Shown piece by piece: positions 52,487-62,061 of a stretch of 64,000 nt of DNA. The stretch is taken from positions 1 through 64,000 of the forward strand of contig NZ_JACJTU010000025.1 of the NCBI RefSeq assembly GCF_014698835.1, written 5' to 3'. Under the pieces are notes generated by a model. That model searched no databases. It was not told the DNA's origin and was given only the letters and a program-made list of their open reading frames with translations. The stretch is from Nostoc paludosum FACHB-159. GTDB lineage: Bacteria; Cyanobacteriota; Cyanobacteriia; Cyanobacteriales; Nostocaceae. The position numbers and the translations under genes are program-made. The stretch's first letter is position 1. Each line of letters begins with the position of its first letter.

Positions 52487-53185
52487 ATGGTGCAGCAGAT
52501 GTTCAAGCGGCTAGTTCAATGGCTCAAAAAGCTTTTTGGGAGCTTATTTGGTAGAAAACAGACTGCCTCAAAAGTTAGGGGGAATGTGCAAAAACAACCA
52601 GCACCACCTCTAACTGATACGGATCTGGAATTTCTCTTCAACGAACTGTTGCAAGGAGTAAATCAAGCACGAGGTGAAGCTTGGGCACGTAAGTGGCTGC
52701 AAAATATTGAACATCGGATCGCAACTGAACGCTGGGTCGAGTGGTTGAGACGCTTTGGTGACAGGTTGCTAGCATCACCCACGCCTAACAATGAAATGGC
52801 TGCACGGTTGGTGCAATTCGGTGAGTTGGGCATCGGAGAAATCACAGATGTTGCCTATAATATCGGGATGCAGTTGTTAAAACGCAATCAAGGCGAACCA
52901 GTTTGGGAATATGCAGGGCCAGATACTGTGAGTACTAATTTGCCATCTCAACCAGCCGCCCCAGCATCCCAGGAAACATATGAAGAAGAAAATTTACCAG
53001 AGGGAGAATATCAAACTGTTACCCTAGAAGAATTATTTGTGATGTTGCAGCACGATGAAAATTTACGCCATCAAATTGCCCAGCAGCTGGCTGTTGAAAC
53101 TGACGATCCACAAGTACTGGTGCAGGCATTAATTAGTCAATTGTATTCCGGCGACCAATCGACTCCAGAGCAAACAGAAAATTAA
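52487..53185 (+). CDS. Unknown protein sharing N-terminal domain with the CHAT protein downstream
   Basis: 232 residues, family not recognised. Residues 1-20 are basic and amphipathic (MFKRLVQWLKKLFGSLFGRK). Residues about 40-140 form an alpha-helical domain (LTDTDLEFLFNELLQGVNQA, then ERWVEWLRRFGDRLLASPTP and LGIGEITDVAYNIGMQLL). This is clearly related to the first 135 residues of the TPR-CHAT protein at 53622. The C-terminal third is acidic (EETYEEENLPEGEYQTVTLE). The start could be ATG 52499, but alignment of VQQM here with VWQM there favours the longer form. It is probably a partner or regulator of the CHAT protein. Confidence 0.75.
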   Translation: MVQQMFKRLVQWLKKLFGSLFGRKQTASKVRGNVQKQPAPPLTDTDLEFLFNELLQGVNQARGEAWARKWLQNIEHRIATERWVEWLRRFGDRLLASPTPNNEMAARLVQFGELGIGEITDVAYNIGMQLLKRNQGEPVWEYAGPDTVSTNLPSQPAAPASQETYEEENLPEGEYQTVTLEELFVMLQHDENLRHQIAQQLAVETDDPQVLVQALISQLYSGDQSTPEQTEN

Positions 53186-53621
53186 TTACCAAGCCCTTTA
53201 AGCAGACAATAGGCAACAGGCAACAGGCAATAGTATAGTAATGAATCCTGTCCTTTCTTGGGTTAGAGAGCGACTAAATTTTTGGATTTTTCCGCCTACA
53301 AGTGACAGGGTGTCTAGCTTGCTCCTGTGCAGGAGTAGCGAAATAATCTAAGATCTAAAATTGCCACGGTCAACAAAACCCTGTGCATTGCCTAGATTCT
53401 TGCGACTGTATTCTTCAAGAAAACTGATACGGTGGTATCAGGGCTGCAAAAGTCTAGAGTTGAGTTTTGGAATTGTAGCGTTATAATACTGCATTCTTGA
53501 CCTTTTGTGTATTTTTTGCTAGCCTGCCACAGAAACACTGTACGGATATAATGGGTTTTCACGTAATTCATGACTTTTTTAACACAACGATGGCTACAAT
53601 CTAGAAAAACAAAATCCAAGA
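53186..53621. other. Spacer between the two domain-sharing genes
   Basis: A short AGGCAACAGGCAACAGGCAA repeat lies at about 53210-53232. No gene or terminator is evident, so read-through from the 52487 gene is possible but the 436-base gap makes separate promoters likely. Confidence 0.4.
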
Positions 53622-56600
53622 GTGTGGCAGATGCTCAGGCGGATATCTCAGTCGCTTAAAAGGTTTTTAAAACGCCTCATTGCAACTAAGCAGACTCGTT
53701 CTTTTAAGGGTGCAAGAGGACATAATCTGGTAGAGATTCTACCAGAACTAACCGATGCTGATTTGGAACAATTGTTTATCCAATTGCTAGAAGGCGTGTA
53801 TCAAGGACGAGGACGCCAATGGGCATTGAGGTATCTGCAACGAATCGAAAATCGCATTCCGGCTGAACGCTGGGTAGATTGGTTGGTGACGTTTGGCGAA
53901 AACTTACTAGCTTCACCCACACCGAATCCGCAGTTAGCAATACAGATGGTGCAGCTGCGAGAACTTGGTATCGGCAGAATTGGAGATGTTGCCTATGAGA
54001 TTGGCATACGGCTGATGCAAAACTTACCCACAGAAATAGAAACAGAAATAGAGGATGAGGACAATCAGGCAGAAAATCTAGTCGAATTGACTCCAGGCCA
54101 AGAACTGCTCCGCGACTTAGGGGAACAGTTATGGGAGTACGATGAGCCAGATGTCACAGAAAATACTCCAGACCAAGAACTGCTCCGCGACTTAGGGGAA
54201 CAGTTATGGGAGTATGATGAGCCAGATGTCATAGAAACTGCAAATGATGAAGAAATTATCGTAACTTCGCCAGGACAAGACTTAATCCGTAATTTAGGCG
54301 AAGAGTTATGGGACTATGATGACCCGGATACCCAAACAGTAACGCCAGTATCGGAAAATGCCTTTGTTGAGGAAGTATCGAGGGAGGATTTAGAAGAAGT
54401 GATATTGGAGTATCAGGCAGAAGATACCCAAAGCACAATATCTGAAAATTTCCCTCTCCCCCCAGCAAAAGATTCGATCGCTACATTAACTCAGCTGAGG
54501 TGGGACGATGAAGAGGAAGATACTCAAACTAGAACAGCAGCAAATCTGCTTCCTGCGAGGCAAAAAACTGAATTGGCAACAACTGACTCAGAACAAAACT
54601 GGGATAGCACTTTAGCGAATCTAGAGCCAAATGTGGCTAATACTTTAGATGAGTTGTGGGTGAGGTTGGATCAAAGCAGCAATTTAGTGCAGCAACTTGC
54701 TTCTAATTTGGCAGTTCAAAGCAGCAATTCTCCAAGTATTATTGAGCGCTATGGCAACGATCCTGTTAACCAAGCTCAAGCTTGGTTTTATCAAGGTCTA
54801 AGTCAAGCAAAAACAGGAGATTTGTTAGGCGCGATCGCATCTTATGACCAAGCCATTGAACTACAACCGGAATTTTGGGAATATTGGTTTAATCGCGGCT
54901 TGACGCTGTTTCATTTAGAACGTTTTGAAGAAGCGATCGCCGCTTATGAAACAGCTATCCAACTCAAACCCGACTTCTACAAAGCTTGGTATTACCGGGG
55001 TGGAACTCTAGGAGAACTAGGATACTTTGAAGAAGCGATCGCTTCCTTTGATAAAGCTTTAGAAATCAAGCCAGACTACCAAGAAGCTTGGTCTAGTAAA
55101 GGTTTAGCACTGCTGAAGTTAGGCTGGCTACGGGAAGCAATTTCTAGCTATGACCAAGCCCTCGATTTACACCCACAAGACCAAGAAAATTGGTATCACC
55201 GAGGCATAGCACTAGCTGTAGGCGAACAATTTGCAGAAGCGATTACATCTTACGACAGGGCGCTAGAAATTGACCCAGACTACCACGAAGTGTGGATAGA
55301 CCGGGGTGTAGTGTTGTTTAACTTAGGACGATGGTCAGATGCTATCGCTTCTTGGGACAAAGCACTTTCAGTTCAAGCCGACTTTTATTTGGCTTGGTAC
55401 AACCGGGGTGTAGCTTTAGATAACTTAGGACGCCGCCAAGAAGCCATCACTTCCTATCGGCAAGCGATCGCCATTAAACCCGACTTCCATTTAGCCTGGT
55501 ATAATCAAGCAGTGGCATTGTTTTATTTAGAACAATTTACTGAAGCGATCGTTTGTTATGACAACGCTTTGCAAATTAAACAAGATTACTGGGAAGCTTG
55601 GATTGGTAGGGGAACCGCCGTTGGTAATTTAGTGGATGCGGATTTGTTGCGGAATTTATCGAGTAGTATCACCGCAACAAATCCCGCCTTACAACAGGTA
55701 GGCTACGAAGGTAAATTAGCCACCTACGAAGAAGGGTTAAAGCATCTGCGTACAGATACTCACCCAGAAGGTTGGGGTAGATTGCATGTAGCGATCGGTA
55801 ATACTTATTACGACCAAGGTAAAAAACAGCCTAATCCCCGTGATTATTGGCGCAAAGCAGCATCCGAGTATCATCAAGCGCTGTTAACTCTCACCTTAGA
55901 ATATTTTCCCCTGTTGCATTTAGAAGTTTTGCAATCCCTAAGCAAAGTGCTAATGGGTTTGGGACAAACAACACAACTTCAAGAATTACTGCAACGAGGT
56001 AGAGATTTATTGCAACAATTACTGAATGAAGAAACTCGTTCAGAAGAAAGTAAAAAACAGTTAGCTTTGAAATTTGTCGGCTTCGATCAATTGGCAGTTG
56101 ATTTAGCTGTAGATTACGGTGATGTCGTAGAAGCCTGGGAAATTGCCGAACAGGGCAAAAATACTTGTTTAAATTGGCTGCTTTTTGGCTGGGATGATAA
56201 TATTTATTCGCCCCATTATGGTGCAATTCAAGAACTATTCAATCCCACAACAGCAATTATTTACTGGCATATTAGTCCAGTCGCCCTACAAACTTTCATT
56301 CTCAAAGACCAAGCGCCATCACCGATTCTACTGTTTACACCCATTCAAGATGTTGGGGCGATCGCTTTAGGAGAAGAGACCATTCGTCTCAATGAATTGC
56401 CCCTACCCGAAGCAGTGCGGCGCTTGATTGAATTTGAAAATTGGCTAGAAGATTGGCATCAACAATACCAAGAATATCGCACCACAGCCCAAGATAAAGA
56501 AAGTAAAACTCAGCATCCTTGGCGAGTGGATATGGAAGAAAAGCTGTTACAGCTTTATGAAATTCTGAATATTTCCACAATTGCTCAAGAACTTGAAGGC

Positions 56601-57500
56601 ATCACCCAACTGATTTTAATTCCTCACCGCGATTTGTACAGATTGCCGATTCATACCCTTTTTCATATTTCTTCTCCATCTGAGGAAAATTTACCAAATA
56701 TCGAGTCAAATTTCACCGTTACTTATTTGCCTAGTGCCCAGATAGGTTTATCAATAAAAAATCAAGAAATGTTGCCGTGGCAAAATCAGTTGTTACTCAG
56801 TATTGAGTATCCTGAAAGCGCAGGTTATCCTGCACTAAAATTTGCCAAGCTTGAATCGGAAATTGTCAGCGAAATATTTGTTAATAACCAGCGAATTCAG
56901 GGCGCACAAGCTACGAAAGATATTGTCCAAAATGCATTATTTGATAACTACAATATTTTTCACTTTACTGGTTATGCCACGAATAATTTAGGTGAACCGA
57001 AAAAATCAGAATTGGCATTAGCAGGTGAAGATAAACTCACTTTAGAAGAAATTTGTCAACAAAATCTAGCAAGTTATAACCTTGTTACCCTCTCTGCCTG
57101 TGAAAATGCCACTACCAGCACCTACATTACCAGCAGCGAATATGTAAGTTTAGTTAATGGTTTTTTGAATCAGGGCGTTCCTCATGTAGTAAGTACTCTC
57201 TGGACTGTAGAATCTTCCGCTAGCGCCTTGGTAATCATAGAATTTTACCGAAGATTACAGCCTGATAAATCAGCAATTAAAGCCTTAGCTGAAGCAACAC
57301 TATGGCTCAAAGAACTAACTGCTGGAGAACTGACAAAATGGTATGAAGATATACTCAACAATCTACATCCTGAGGAAGTACGAATTAGAGCTTATTTAGC
57401 AACACAATTATATAGAAATAGCAAAATGACATCAGATAAAAAACTTTATAATCATCCTTACTATTGGGCAGCATTTACGATTACAGGGAAGCCAAATTAG
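53622..57500 (+). CDS. TPR protein with C-terminal CHAT (caspase-like) domain
   Basis: 1292 residues from GTG 53622; ATG 53631 is also possible. The N-terminal helical domain (about 1-135) is shared with the preceding gene. An acidic linker has a near-perfect tandem (about 160-215, PGQELLRDLGEQLWEYDEPD repeated, plus a third variant). Eight or nine TPR repeats follow (about 380-680, AWYNRGVALDNLGRRQEAIT type). The CHAT domain occupies about 990-1285. The Cys of the dyad is present (LSACEN, Cys1160), but the His motif normally HFxxHG reads HFTGYA, with Tyr1118 at the catalytic His position. Active CHAT proteases include separase relatives and the Craspase component; this one may be inactive or a binding module. 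Confidence 0.9.
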   Translation: MWQMLRRISQSLKRFLKRLIATKQTRSFKGARGHNLVEILPELTDADLEQLFIQLLEGVYQGRGRQWALRYLQRIENRIPAERWVDWLVTFGENLLASPTPNPQLAIQMVQLRELGIGRIGDVAYEIGIRLMQNLPTEIETEIEDEDNQAENLVELTPGQELLRDLGEQLWEYDEPDVTENTPDQELLRDLGEQLWEYDEPDVIETANDEEIIVTSPGQDLIRNLGEELWDYDDPDTQTVTPVSENAFVEEVSREDLEEVILEYQAEDTQSTISENFPLPPAKDSIATLTQLRWDDEEEDTQTRTAANLLPARQKTELATTDSEQNWDSTLANLEPNVANTLDELWVRLDQSSNLVQQLASNLAVQSSNSPSIIERYGNDPVNQAQAWFYQGLSQAKTGDLLGAIASYDQAIELQPEFWEYWFNRGLTLFHLERFEEAIAAYETAIQLKPDFYKAWYYRGGTLGELGYFEEAIASFDKALEIKPDYQEAWSSKGLALLKLGWLREAISSYDQALDLHPQDQENWYHRGIALAVGEQFAEAITSYDRALEIDPDYHEVWIDRGVVLFNLGRWSDAIASWDKALSVQADFYLAWYNRGVALDNLGRRQEAITSYRQAIAIKPDFHLAWYNQAVALFYLEQFTEAIVCYDNALQIKQDYWEAWIGRGTAVGNLVDADLLRNLSSSITATNPALQQVGYEGKLATYEEGLKHLRTDTHPEGWGRLHVAIGNTYYDQGKKQPNPRDYWRKAASEYHQALLTLTLEYFPLLHLEVLQSLSKVLMGLGQTTQLQELLQRGRDLLQQLLNEETRSEESKKQLALKFVGFDQLAVDLAVDYGDVVEAWEIAEQGKNTCLNWLLFGWDDNIYSPHYGAIQELFNPTTAIIYWHISPVALQTFILKDQAPSPILLFTPIQDVGAIALGEETIRLNELPLPEAVRRLIEFENWLEDWHQQYQEYRTTAQDKESKTQHPWRVDMEEKLLQLYEILNISTIAQELEGITQLILIPHRDLYRLPIHTLFHISSPSEENLPNIESNFTVTYLPSAQIGLSIKNQEMLPWQNQLLLSIEYPESAGYPALKFAKLESEIVSEIFVNNQRIQGAQATKDIVQNALFDNYNIFHFTGYATNNLGEPKKSELALAGEDKLTLEEICQQNLASYNLVTLSACENATTSTYITSSEYVSLVNGFLNQGVPHVVSTLWTVESSASALVIIEFYRRLQPDKSAIKALAEATLWLKELTAGELTKWYEDILNNLHPEEVRIRAYLATQLYRNSKMTSDKKLYNHPYYWAAFTITGKPN

Positions 57501-57606
57501 AAGGGACTGGGCATTGGGCATTGGGCATGGGGCATGGGGCATGGGGAAGAAATCTTTCCCCCCAGACTCCCCACACTCCCCATTCCCAATCACCAGTCCC
57601 CAGTTC
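57501..57606. repeat. Heptamer-type repeat filling a convergent gap
   Basis: GGGCATTGGGCATTGGGCAT and GGGGCATGGGG are followed by CCCCACACTCCCCATTCCCA and CACCAGTCCCCAGTT, the STRR1 pattern, able to fold back. It fills the space between the convergent stops of the CHAT and PhoD genes. Confidence 0.8.
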
Positions 57607-59178
57607 CTAAATTGAATGCGCTCCTGGTTGTCCGTTTTGGACTACAAAAGAAGCTAGGGTTTTGACAGAGGCATTCAAATCAACGATGCTAGATACAACT
57701 CGGTAGTCACTTTGCCAAGTTTGTGGGGTAAGCTGACAGCGAACATATCCCCGGAAAGCACCATCAAAGAACTTAGTATGAGGATTATTCGGTAGGGCAG
57801 CTTTAACTGGAGCGATAAATCCTGTGGGAAAGTCAGAGGTAATTGAGGTTCCTACAAACTCTGTACCTACCGTTGGTGAGTTTGGATTACTAAAATCAAG
57901 CTTCAGGTCATGTACCCAACTAGAATGGATATCTCCAGTAATTACCACTGGATTAGAGGGTTTGCGCTGGTTGAGAAAATTTAAAAGCCGATTACGTGCA
58001 GCTACGTAGCCGTCCCACTGATCTACATTGAACACACCAGGACCGGGATTACTATTAAAATTGTACTCAGCGAACATGGTTTGTTGAGCGATCGCATTCC
58101 AACGCGATCGCGATTTGTCTAAGCCTTTTAGTAACCACTGCTCTTGTTCTGAGCCAGTCATCGTAGCATTAGTATCAAAAGCTTGGGCACAACGTGGCTT
58201 GAGTCCATCGTCACAAGGTTGGTCAGTGCGATACTGTCTAGTGTCTAATACGTTGAACTCAACTAAATTACCGAAAGTAAACCGCCGATAAAGCAGCGCG
58301 TCTGGGCCTTTGGGCAATGAAGACTGACGCAAAGGCATGTGTTCATAATAAGCCTGGTAAGCATTGGCTCGCCGTTTCTTAAAAGCTTCTTGGGTTTGGT
58401 TGTCTTCAGCAATTAAATTAGCGTAGTTGTTATCAACTTCATGGTCGTCCCAAGTGACAATCCAAGGAAAAGCAGCATGAGCAGCTTGGAGATTCGAGTC
58501 AGTTTTATACAAGGCGTGGCGATTGCGGTAGTCGGCAAGAGTGAGGATTTCCGGGCCATTATGCTGGCGTGGGCCGCCAGGTTGTGGCCCGTATTCGTAG
58601 ATGTAATCACCGAGATGAACCACAAGGTCGAGGTTTTCCTCAGCCAAATAGCGATAAGCCGTATAGTAGCCATTTTGCCAGTCTTGGCAAGAAACAAAAG
58701 CAAAGTTTAGTTTTGAGATATAGCCATAAGATGCTGGTGCTGTGCGAGTCCGCCCAATGGGGCTAACTTCTCTACCCGCTTGAAATTGATACCAGTACCA
58801 ACGGTCAGGATCTAGCCCCCGGACATCAACGTGTACTGAGTGTGCTAACTCTGGTGTAGCTAGCACTGTTCCTCGACGCACCACCTTTGTCATCTTTTCA
58901 TCAAGGGCAACTTGCCACCGCACTGGGACATTTACGAATGGCATCCCACCTCCATTGAGAGGATTAGGAGCGAGTCTCGTCCAAATCACAACCCCATCCG
59001 GTAAAGGATCGCCAGAAGCCACACCAAGACTGAATGGATAGCCAGAAAACCTAGAATTAGCGAGTACCGGATGCCATTGGCTAGCTACTGTTAATCCTGT
59101 TAAGAATCCTGCACCCAGCAAAAAACTCCGCCGTCTACACCGATTTGCCAGCAGAGTCTCACAATCCATAAATTCCAT
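57607..59178 (-). CDS. PhoD-like alkaline phosphatase, Tat-exported
   Basis: 523 residues from ATG 59178, which has AAGG five bases upstream. The Tat signal is NRCRRRSFLLGAGFLTGLTV. The domains follow classical Bacillus PhoD more closely than the copy at 32465: SLGVASGDPLPDGVVIWTRL, FAFVSCQDWQNGYYTAYRYL, VVHLGDYIYEYGP, WDDHEVDNNYAN and ITGDIHSSWVHDL. It hydrolyses phosphate esters outside the cell. It converges with the CHAT gene. Confidence 0.93.
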   Translation of the reverse strand: MEFMDCETLLANRCRRRSFLLGAGFLTGLTVASQWHPVLANSRFSGYPFSLGVASGDPLPDGVVIWTRLAPNPLNGGGMPFVNVPVRWQVALDEKMTKVVRRGTVLATPELAHSVHVDVRGLDPDRWYWYQFQAGREVSPIGRTRTAPASYGYISKLNFAFVSCQDWQNGYYTAYRYLAEENLDLVVHLGDYIYEYGPQPGGPRQHNGPEILTLADYRNRHALYKTDSNLQAAHAAFPWIVTWDDHEVDNNYANLIAEDNQTQEAFKKRRANAYQAYYEHMPLRQSSLPKGPDALLYRRFTFGNLVEFNVLDTRQYRTDQPCDDGLKPRCAQAFDTNATMTGSEQEQWLLKGLDKSRSRWNAIAQQTMFAEYNFNSNPGPGVFNVDQWDGYVAARNRLLNFLNQRKPSNPVVITGDIHSSWVHDLKLDFSNPNSPTVGTEFVGTSITSDFPTGFIAPVKAALPNNPHTKFFDGAFRGYVRCQLTPQTWQSDYRVVSSIVDLNASVKTLASFVVQNGQPGAHSI

Positions 59179-59509
59179 ATTCACCTTTACCCAGATCTAG
59201 ATATAGTTGACAAACTTGGTGGAGTCAGCTGCCAAAAATGCAAACAATGGCTTGATTTGACTTCTCTCCCACTTGCTGCCCAACCAAACACAAGAAACTT
59301 AGCAATCCAGGATCAAGCGGAAATTAAGATTATGTTAAGTTTAAAATTCTATTGGGGCATAGGGCATGGGGCATAGGGCATAGGGCATTGAAATTGCTGT
59401 TAGCGGTAGCGGGGCGTTTAGCCCATGCTGAGTAAAGAGTTATTCTCCTTGTCTCCCTTGTCTTCCCATGCCCCATGACCCATGCCCCATGCCCCATGCC
59501 CCATTCAAT
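59179..59509. repeat. Composite element with heptamer-repeat arms
   Basis: From about 59353 to 59505, GGGGCATAGGGCATGGGGCA and GGGCATAGGGCATT form the left arm, and CCCATGCCCCATGACCCATG plus further ATGCCCC units the right arm. The inner string GAGTAAAGAGTTATTCTCC is shared with 39386. The right arm touches the proA-like stop. The first 170 bases hold no feature. Confidence 0.75.
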
Positions 59510-60775
59510 TTAAAACCTGCCATTCCCCTGAACGATGTGCTTCACGGTGGTCAAAGTTTCCAGGCTGATAAATCCGCGGCGATGACCTTTTTGGTTAGAC
59601 ATGCCGAGAAATACTGAATCTCCCCGTGAGGGGTTGCGAGAAAAACGCGGGGAACTATTGATGTAGGTGGAGGCGCTGTTAACTCCTAAAGCAAACTGCC
59701 GACTTTCCTGGTAGGATTCAGTAACGATGCAGTCGGCATGACCACTGCTGTATTGATTAATCCACGCGATCGCAGCTTCTAAGCTATCCACCAGTTTAAA
59801 AGCTACTGTCCTAGTTAAATAAGGGTTTCCCCATTCGTTTTCCTTCACCAATTGCAATTGGGGAAAGGCTTCTACTAGTTCTGCATCGCCTTTAATTTCA
59901 AAGCCTTTTTCCATTAAGCTGTTCCACAGAACTGCTAAGGATGATGGCAAGGCTTGACGATGAATTAGCACTTTTTCAATGGCATTGACTGGATCTGGTT
60001 CGCTCTGATGGCTATCGAGAATCATCCACCGCACCATTTCTAAGCTGGCATTTAGCGACCAGTAGAGGTAAGAATTGCCCATTGCTGATTTTAAGACTGG
60101 GCAAGTTGACTGTCTTACCACCTGCTGCACCAAGCTGGAACGTCCGTAGGGAATCACTAAATTCACGTACTCGTCTTGGGTGACTAAATCCCGAATTGAA
60201 GCGCCATGCTCTGCTGTGATAAGTTCTAGGCAGCCCAGTGGTAATCCGACTTCCGCGATCGCAGTTTGCAGGACTGAAGCAATGGCCGCGTTAGAATGGC
60301 TGGCTTCAGTACTGCCTTTGAGAATTATACTATTGCCAGTTTTGATACAAAAACCCGCTGCGATCGCCCCTAAATCAGGAAATGCCTCATAAATAAACCC
60401 AATCACTCCTAAGGGCATTAGCTGGGAGTAACTTTGGGAATCTTCCAATTGGTAATCAGCATTCCTGACGCGCCGCAGCGGATCTGATAGTTCCCCCAAC
60501 CGTTGTAAAATGTCCACGGTCGTCTCTAGCCTGGTGGGAGTCAGCTTTAGCCAGTCTAATATCAACTCTGGCACTGCCATTTCCCGACTGGCTTCTAAAT
60601 CCAAGGTGTTGGCTTCCAGAATGTCGTCAAATGAGCGCTCAAGTGCCCGTGCCATCGCCAATACCGCACGGCTGCGGTCTGCTCCCTTGGTAATCCCCAA
60701 TTTTAAGGAAGCTTGATACGCTCGTTGAGCAATACTAATCGGTTGGGGGCGTTCGTCCAAAACTTCAACAGTCAT
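59510..60775 (-). CDS. Glutamate-5-semialdehyde dehydrogenase (ProA) homologue lacking the catalytic Cys
   Basis: 421 residues, normal ProA length, ALDH superfamily. Conserved parts include PLGVIGFIYEAFPDLGAIAA, GNSIILKGSTEASHSN, and the C-terminal SSPRFSRNPSRGD and SLETLTTVKHIVQGNG. ProA uses NADPH to reduce gamma-glutamyl phosphate in proline synthesis. The catalytic Cys normally lies in a motif like RPSTCNTVETLLV; here the aligned sequence is EPDPVNAIEKVLIH, with Val263 in that position. It may be an inactive or repurposed paralogue, with a true proA elsewhere. The gene starts 4 bases after the stop of the small membrane protein, so they form an operon. Confidence 0.85.
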   Translation of the reverse strand: MTVEVLDERPQPISIAQRAYQASLKLGITKGADRSRAVLAMARALERSFDDILEANTLDLEASREMAVPELILDWLKLTPTRLETTVDILQRLGELSDPLRRVRNADYQLEDSQSYSQLMPLGVIGFIYEAFPDLGAIAAGFCIKTGNSIILKGSTEASHSNAAIASVLQTAIAEVGLPLGCLELITAEHGASIRDLVTQDEYVNLVIPYGRSSLVQQVVRQSTCPVLKSAMGNSYLYWSLNASLEMVRWMILDSHQSEPDPVNAIEKVLIHRQALPSSLAVLWNSLMEKGFEIKGDAELVEAFPQLQLVKENEWGNPYLTRTVAFKLVDSLEAAIAWINQYSSGHADCIVTESYQESRQFALGVNSASTYINSSPRFSRNPSRGDSVFLGMSNQKGHRRGFISLETLTTVKHIVQGNGRF

Positions 60776-60779
60776 TGAG

Positions 60780-61187
60780 TTAACGTCTGTAAGTAAGCCA
60801 GACCATTAGTGCTGGCAGGATAGCCAACAGCACCGCCACCATTGCCCAAGCAATAATGCTGGAACTATTTGCCAATCGCAGTGCTAATGGCAGCCATATA
60901 ATCACTAGCACGAAAATAATGCCAAGTGCTATAGGCAGATAGCTTTCTCCCAAACGAGGATGGACAACATGCCAACTATTTCCCATCCAACGCCAAGCTC
61001 GCTTGTAAGGATAGGTGGTAGAAAGCTGTTCTAGGACATGACCATTATCTTCCACTACAAAGATTTGCTGACAGCGATCGCAACCAAATGCTTCTGTCAA
61101 CGTAATCGGAATTAACTGACCCCGCCGACGACAGGGACAGGGGTATTCAGTATTGAAGTCTATCTTTTCTGGTTTTTGAGATTGCAC
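60780..61187 (-). CDS. Small membrane protein with zinc-ribbon-like N-terminus
   Basis: 135 residues from GTG. The N-terminal half (about 15-50) has two Cys pairs (YPCPC and FGCDRCQ), suggesting a zinc ribbon. Two membrane segments follow (about 85-103, LPIALGIIFVLVIIWLPLAL, and 110-130). Family not recognised beyond a conserved cyanobacterial look. It is the first gene of a pair with the ProA homologue. Confidence 0.75.
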   Translation of the reverse strand: MQSQKPEKIDFNTEYPCPCRRRGQLIPITLTEAFGCDRCQQIFVVEDNGHVLEQLSTTYPYKRAWRWMGNSWHVVHPRLGESYLPIALGIIFVLVIIWLPLALRLANSSSIIAWAMVAVLLAILPALMVWLTYRR

Positions 61188-61948
61188 AAGCGTTCTAATA
61201 ACTTGAGCGTGTTTTTCATAAATGCTGGGAATACGATCCCGTGGTAAATGCCTTGAGGGCTTCTCTCTTTATACTTTATATAAGTTGGCTGGCAAAACAA
61301 ATGTCGCCATAATTGCAAACAGTAGATGTACACTACTCTAAGTAGCGTAATTTCCGTAAAATAGAGGACTATCTGTTTGCGGTCTTTCCTCGTAGCTAGC
61401 AATCTTGTTTAAAAATTTCCTTCTTTCCATCTGTCGCTTTAAAGGTAATGTGGTCGCGTTTGCGGGCATTCATTTTGCTGACGCACCTGGTACGATTTTA
61501 ACCCTACGTAGCTACCACTTCTAAAACAAATCCTTTGGGAAGGCTACGCTGATAAACAACACCCTAATAATAAACCCTCGTTTTCCTTGGGGTCACTATA
61601 TAGTAGTATGCAGTTATCAAGTTTATATCGTAGAAGCTCTGTCTTGTGGGAGACTACAGTGTTCACCTGTAAGCTTCAGTATGGCCTTTAGCTTTTTTGT
61701 TTTCCGCTTTGACAAATTTGCTCACTATGGCTACTTTCGTCTGCCAAATAGCGGTTTGCACTACTACCAGAGTACCACGCAGATAGCCAAAAACTCAACT
61801 GTCGTCCCTGCTTCATCAATCGTAGGTCAACGTTAGCCGAAAAAGGTTTTGTTTTTGTCTGGTCATACCACAACATCCAAGTAAGGTATATTTCAAGTCT
61901 TACCCTTGGGAGTCAGACAGCAAGCCTGTTTGCACACAGGGTTGCAAT
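61188..61948. other. Long intergenic stretch, content unclear
   Basis: About 760 bases without a recognised gene. Short minus-strand open frames (61160-61402 and 61688-61876) lack convincing ribosome sites or recognisable sequence. The segment 61600-61680 (TAGTAGTATGCAG through GTGGGAGACTACAG) has several short inverted repeats and could be an untranslated or structured RNA, but I cannot assign one. Confidence 0.35.
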
Positions 61949-61986
61949 AAAAAAAGCCTTAGAATCTTTGACTCTAAGACTTTTTT
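61949..61986 (-). terminator. Terminator of the tRNA-Gly gene
   Basis: On the minus strand the stem AAGTCTTAGA / TCTAAGGCTT is followed by a run of seven T, directly after the tRNA 3' end. Confidence 0.85.
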
Positions 61987-61990
61987 GGAA

Positions 61991-62061
61991 GCGGGTAACG
62001 CGATTCGAACGCGCGACATTCACCTTGGCAAGGTGACGCTCTACCACTGAGCTATACCCGC
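61991..62061 (-). tRNA. tRNA-Gly (anticodon GCC)
   Basis: 71 bases on the minus strand. The acceptor stem is GCGGGTA pairing with TACCCGC at the 3' end. The D arm reads AGCTCAGTGGTAGAGC, the anticodon loop is TTGCCAA with anticodon GCC, and the T loop is GTTCGAATC. CCA is not encoded. A terminator follows closely. Confidence 0.96.

Noticed and set aside
61600..61680. Possible structured RNA such as 6S RNA upstream of tRNA-Gly
   Set aside because: Short inverted repeats exist, but I could not match a known RNA. A covariance-model search would be needed.
61688..61876. 62-codon minus-strand open frame
   Set aside because: No recognisable motif, composition unlike neighbouring genes, and no clear ribosome site.
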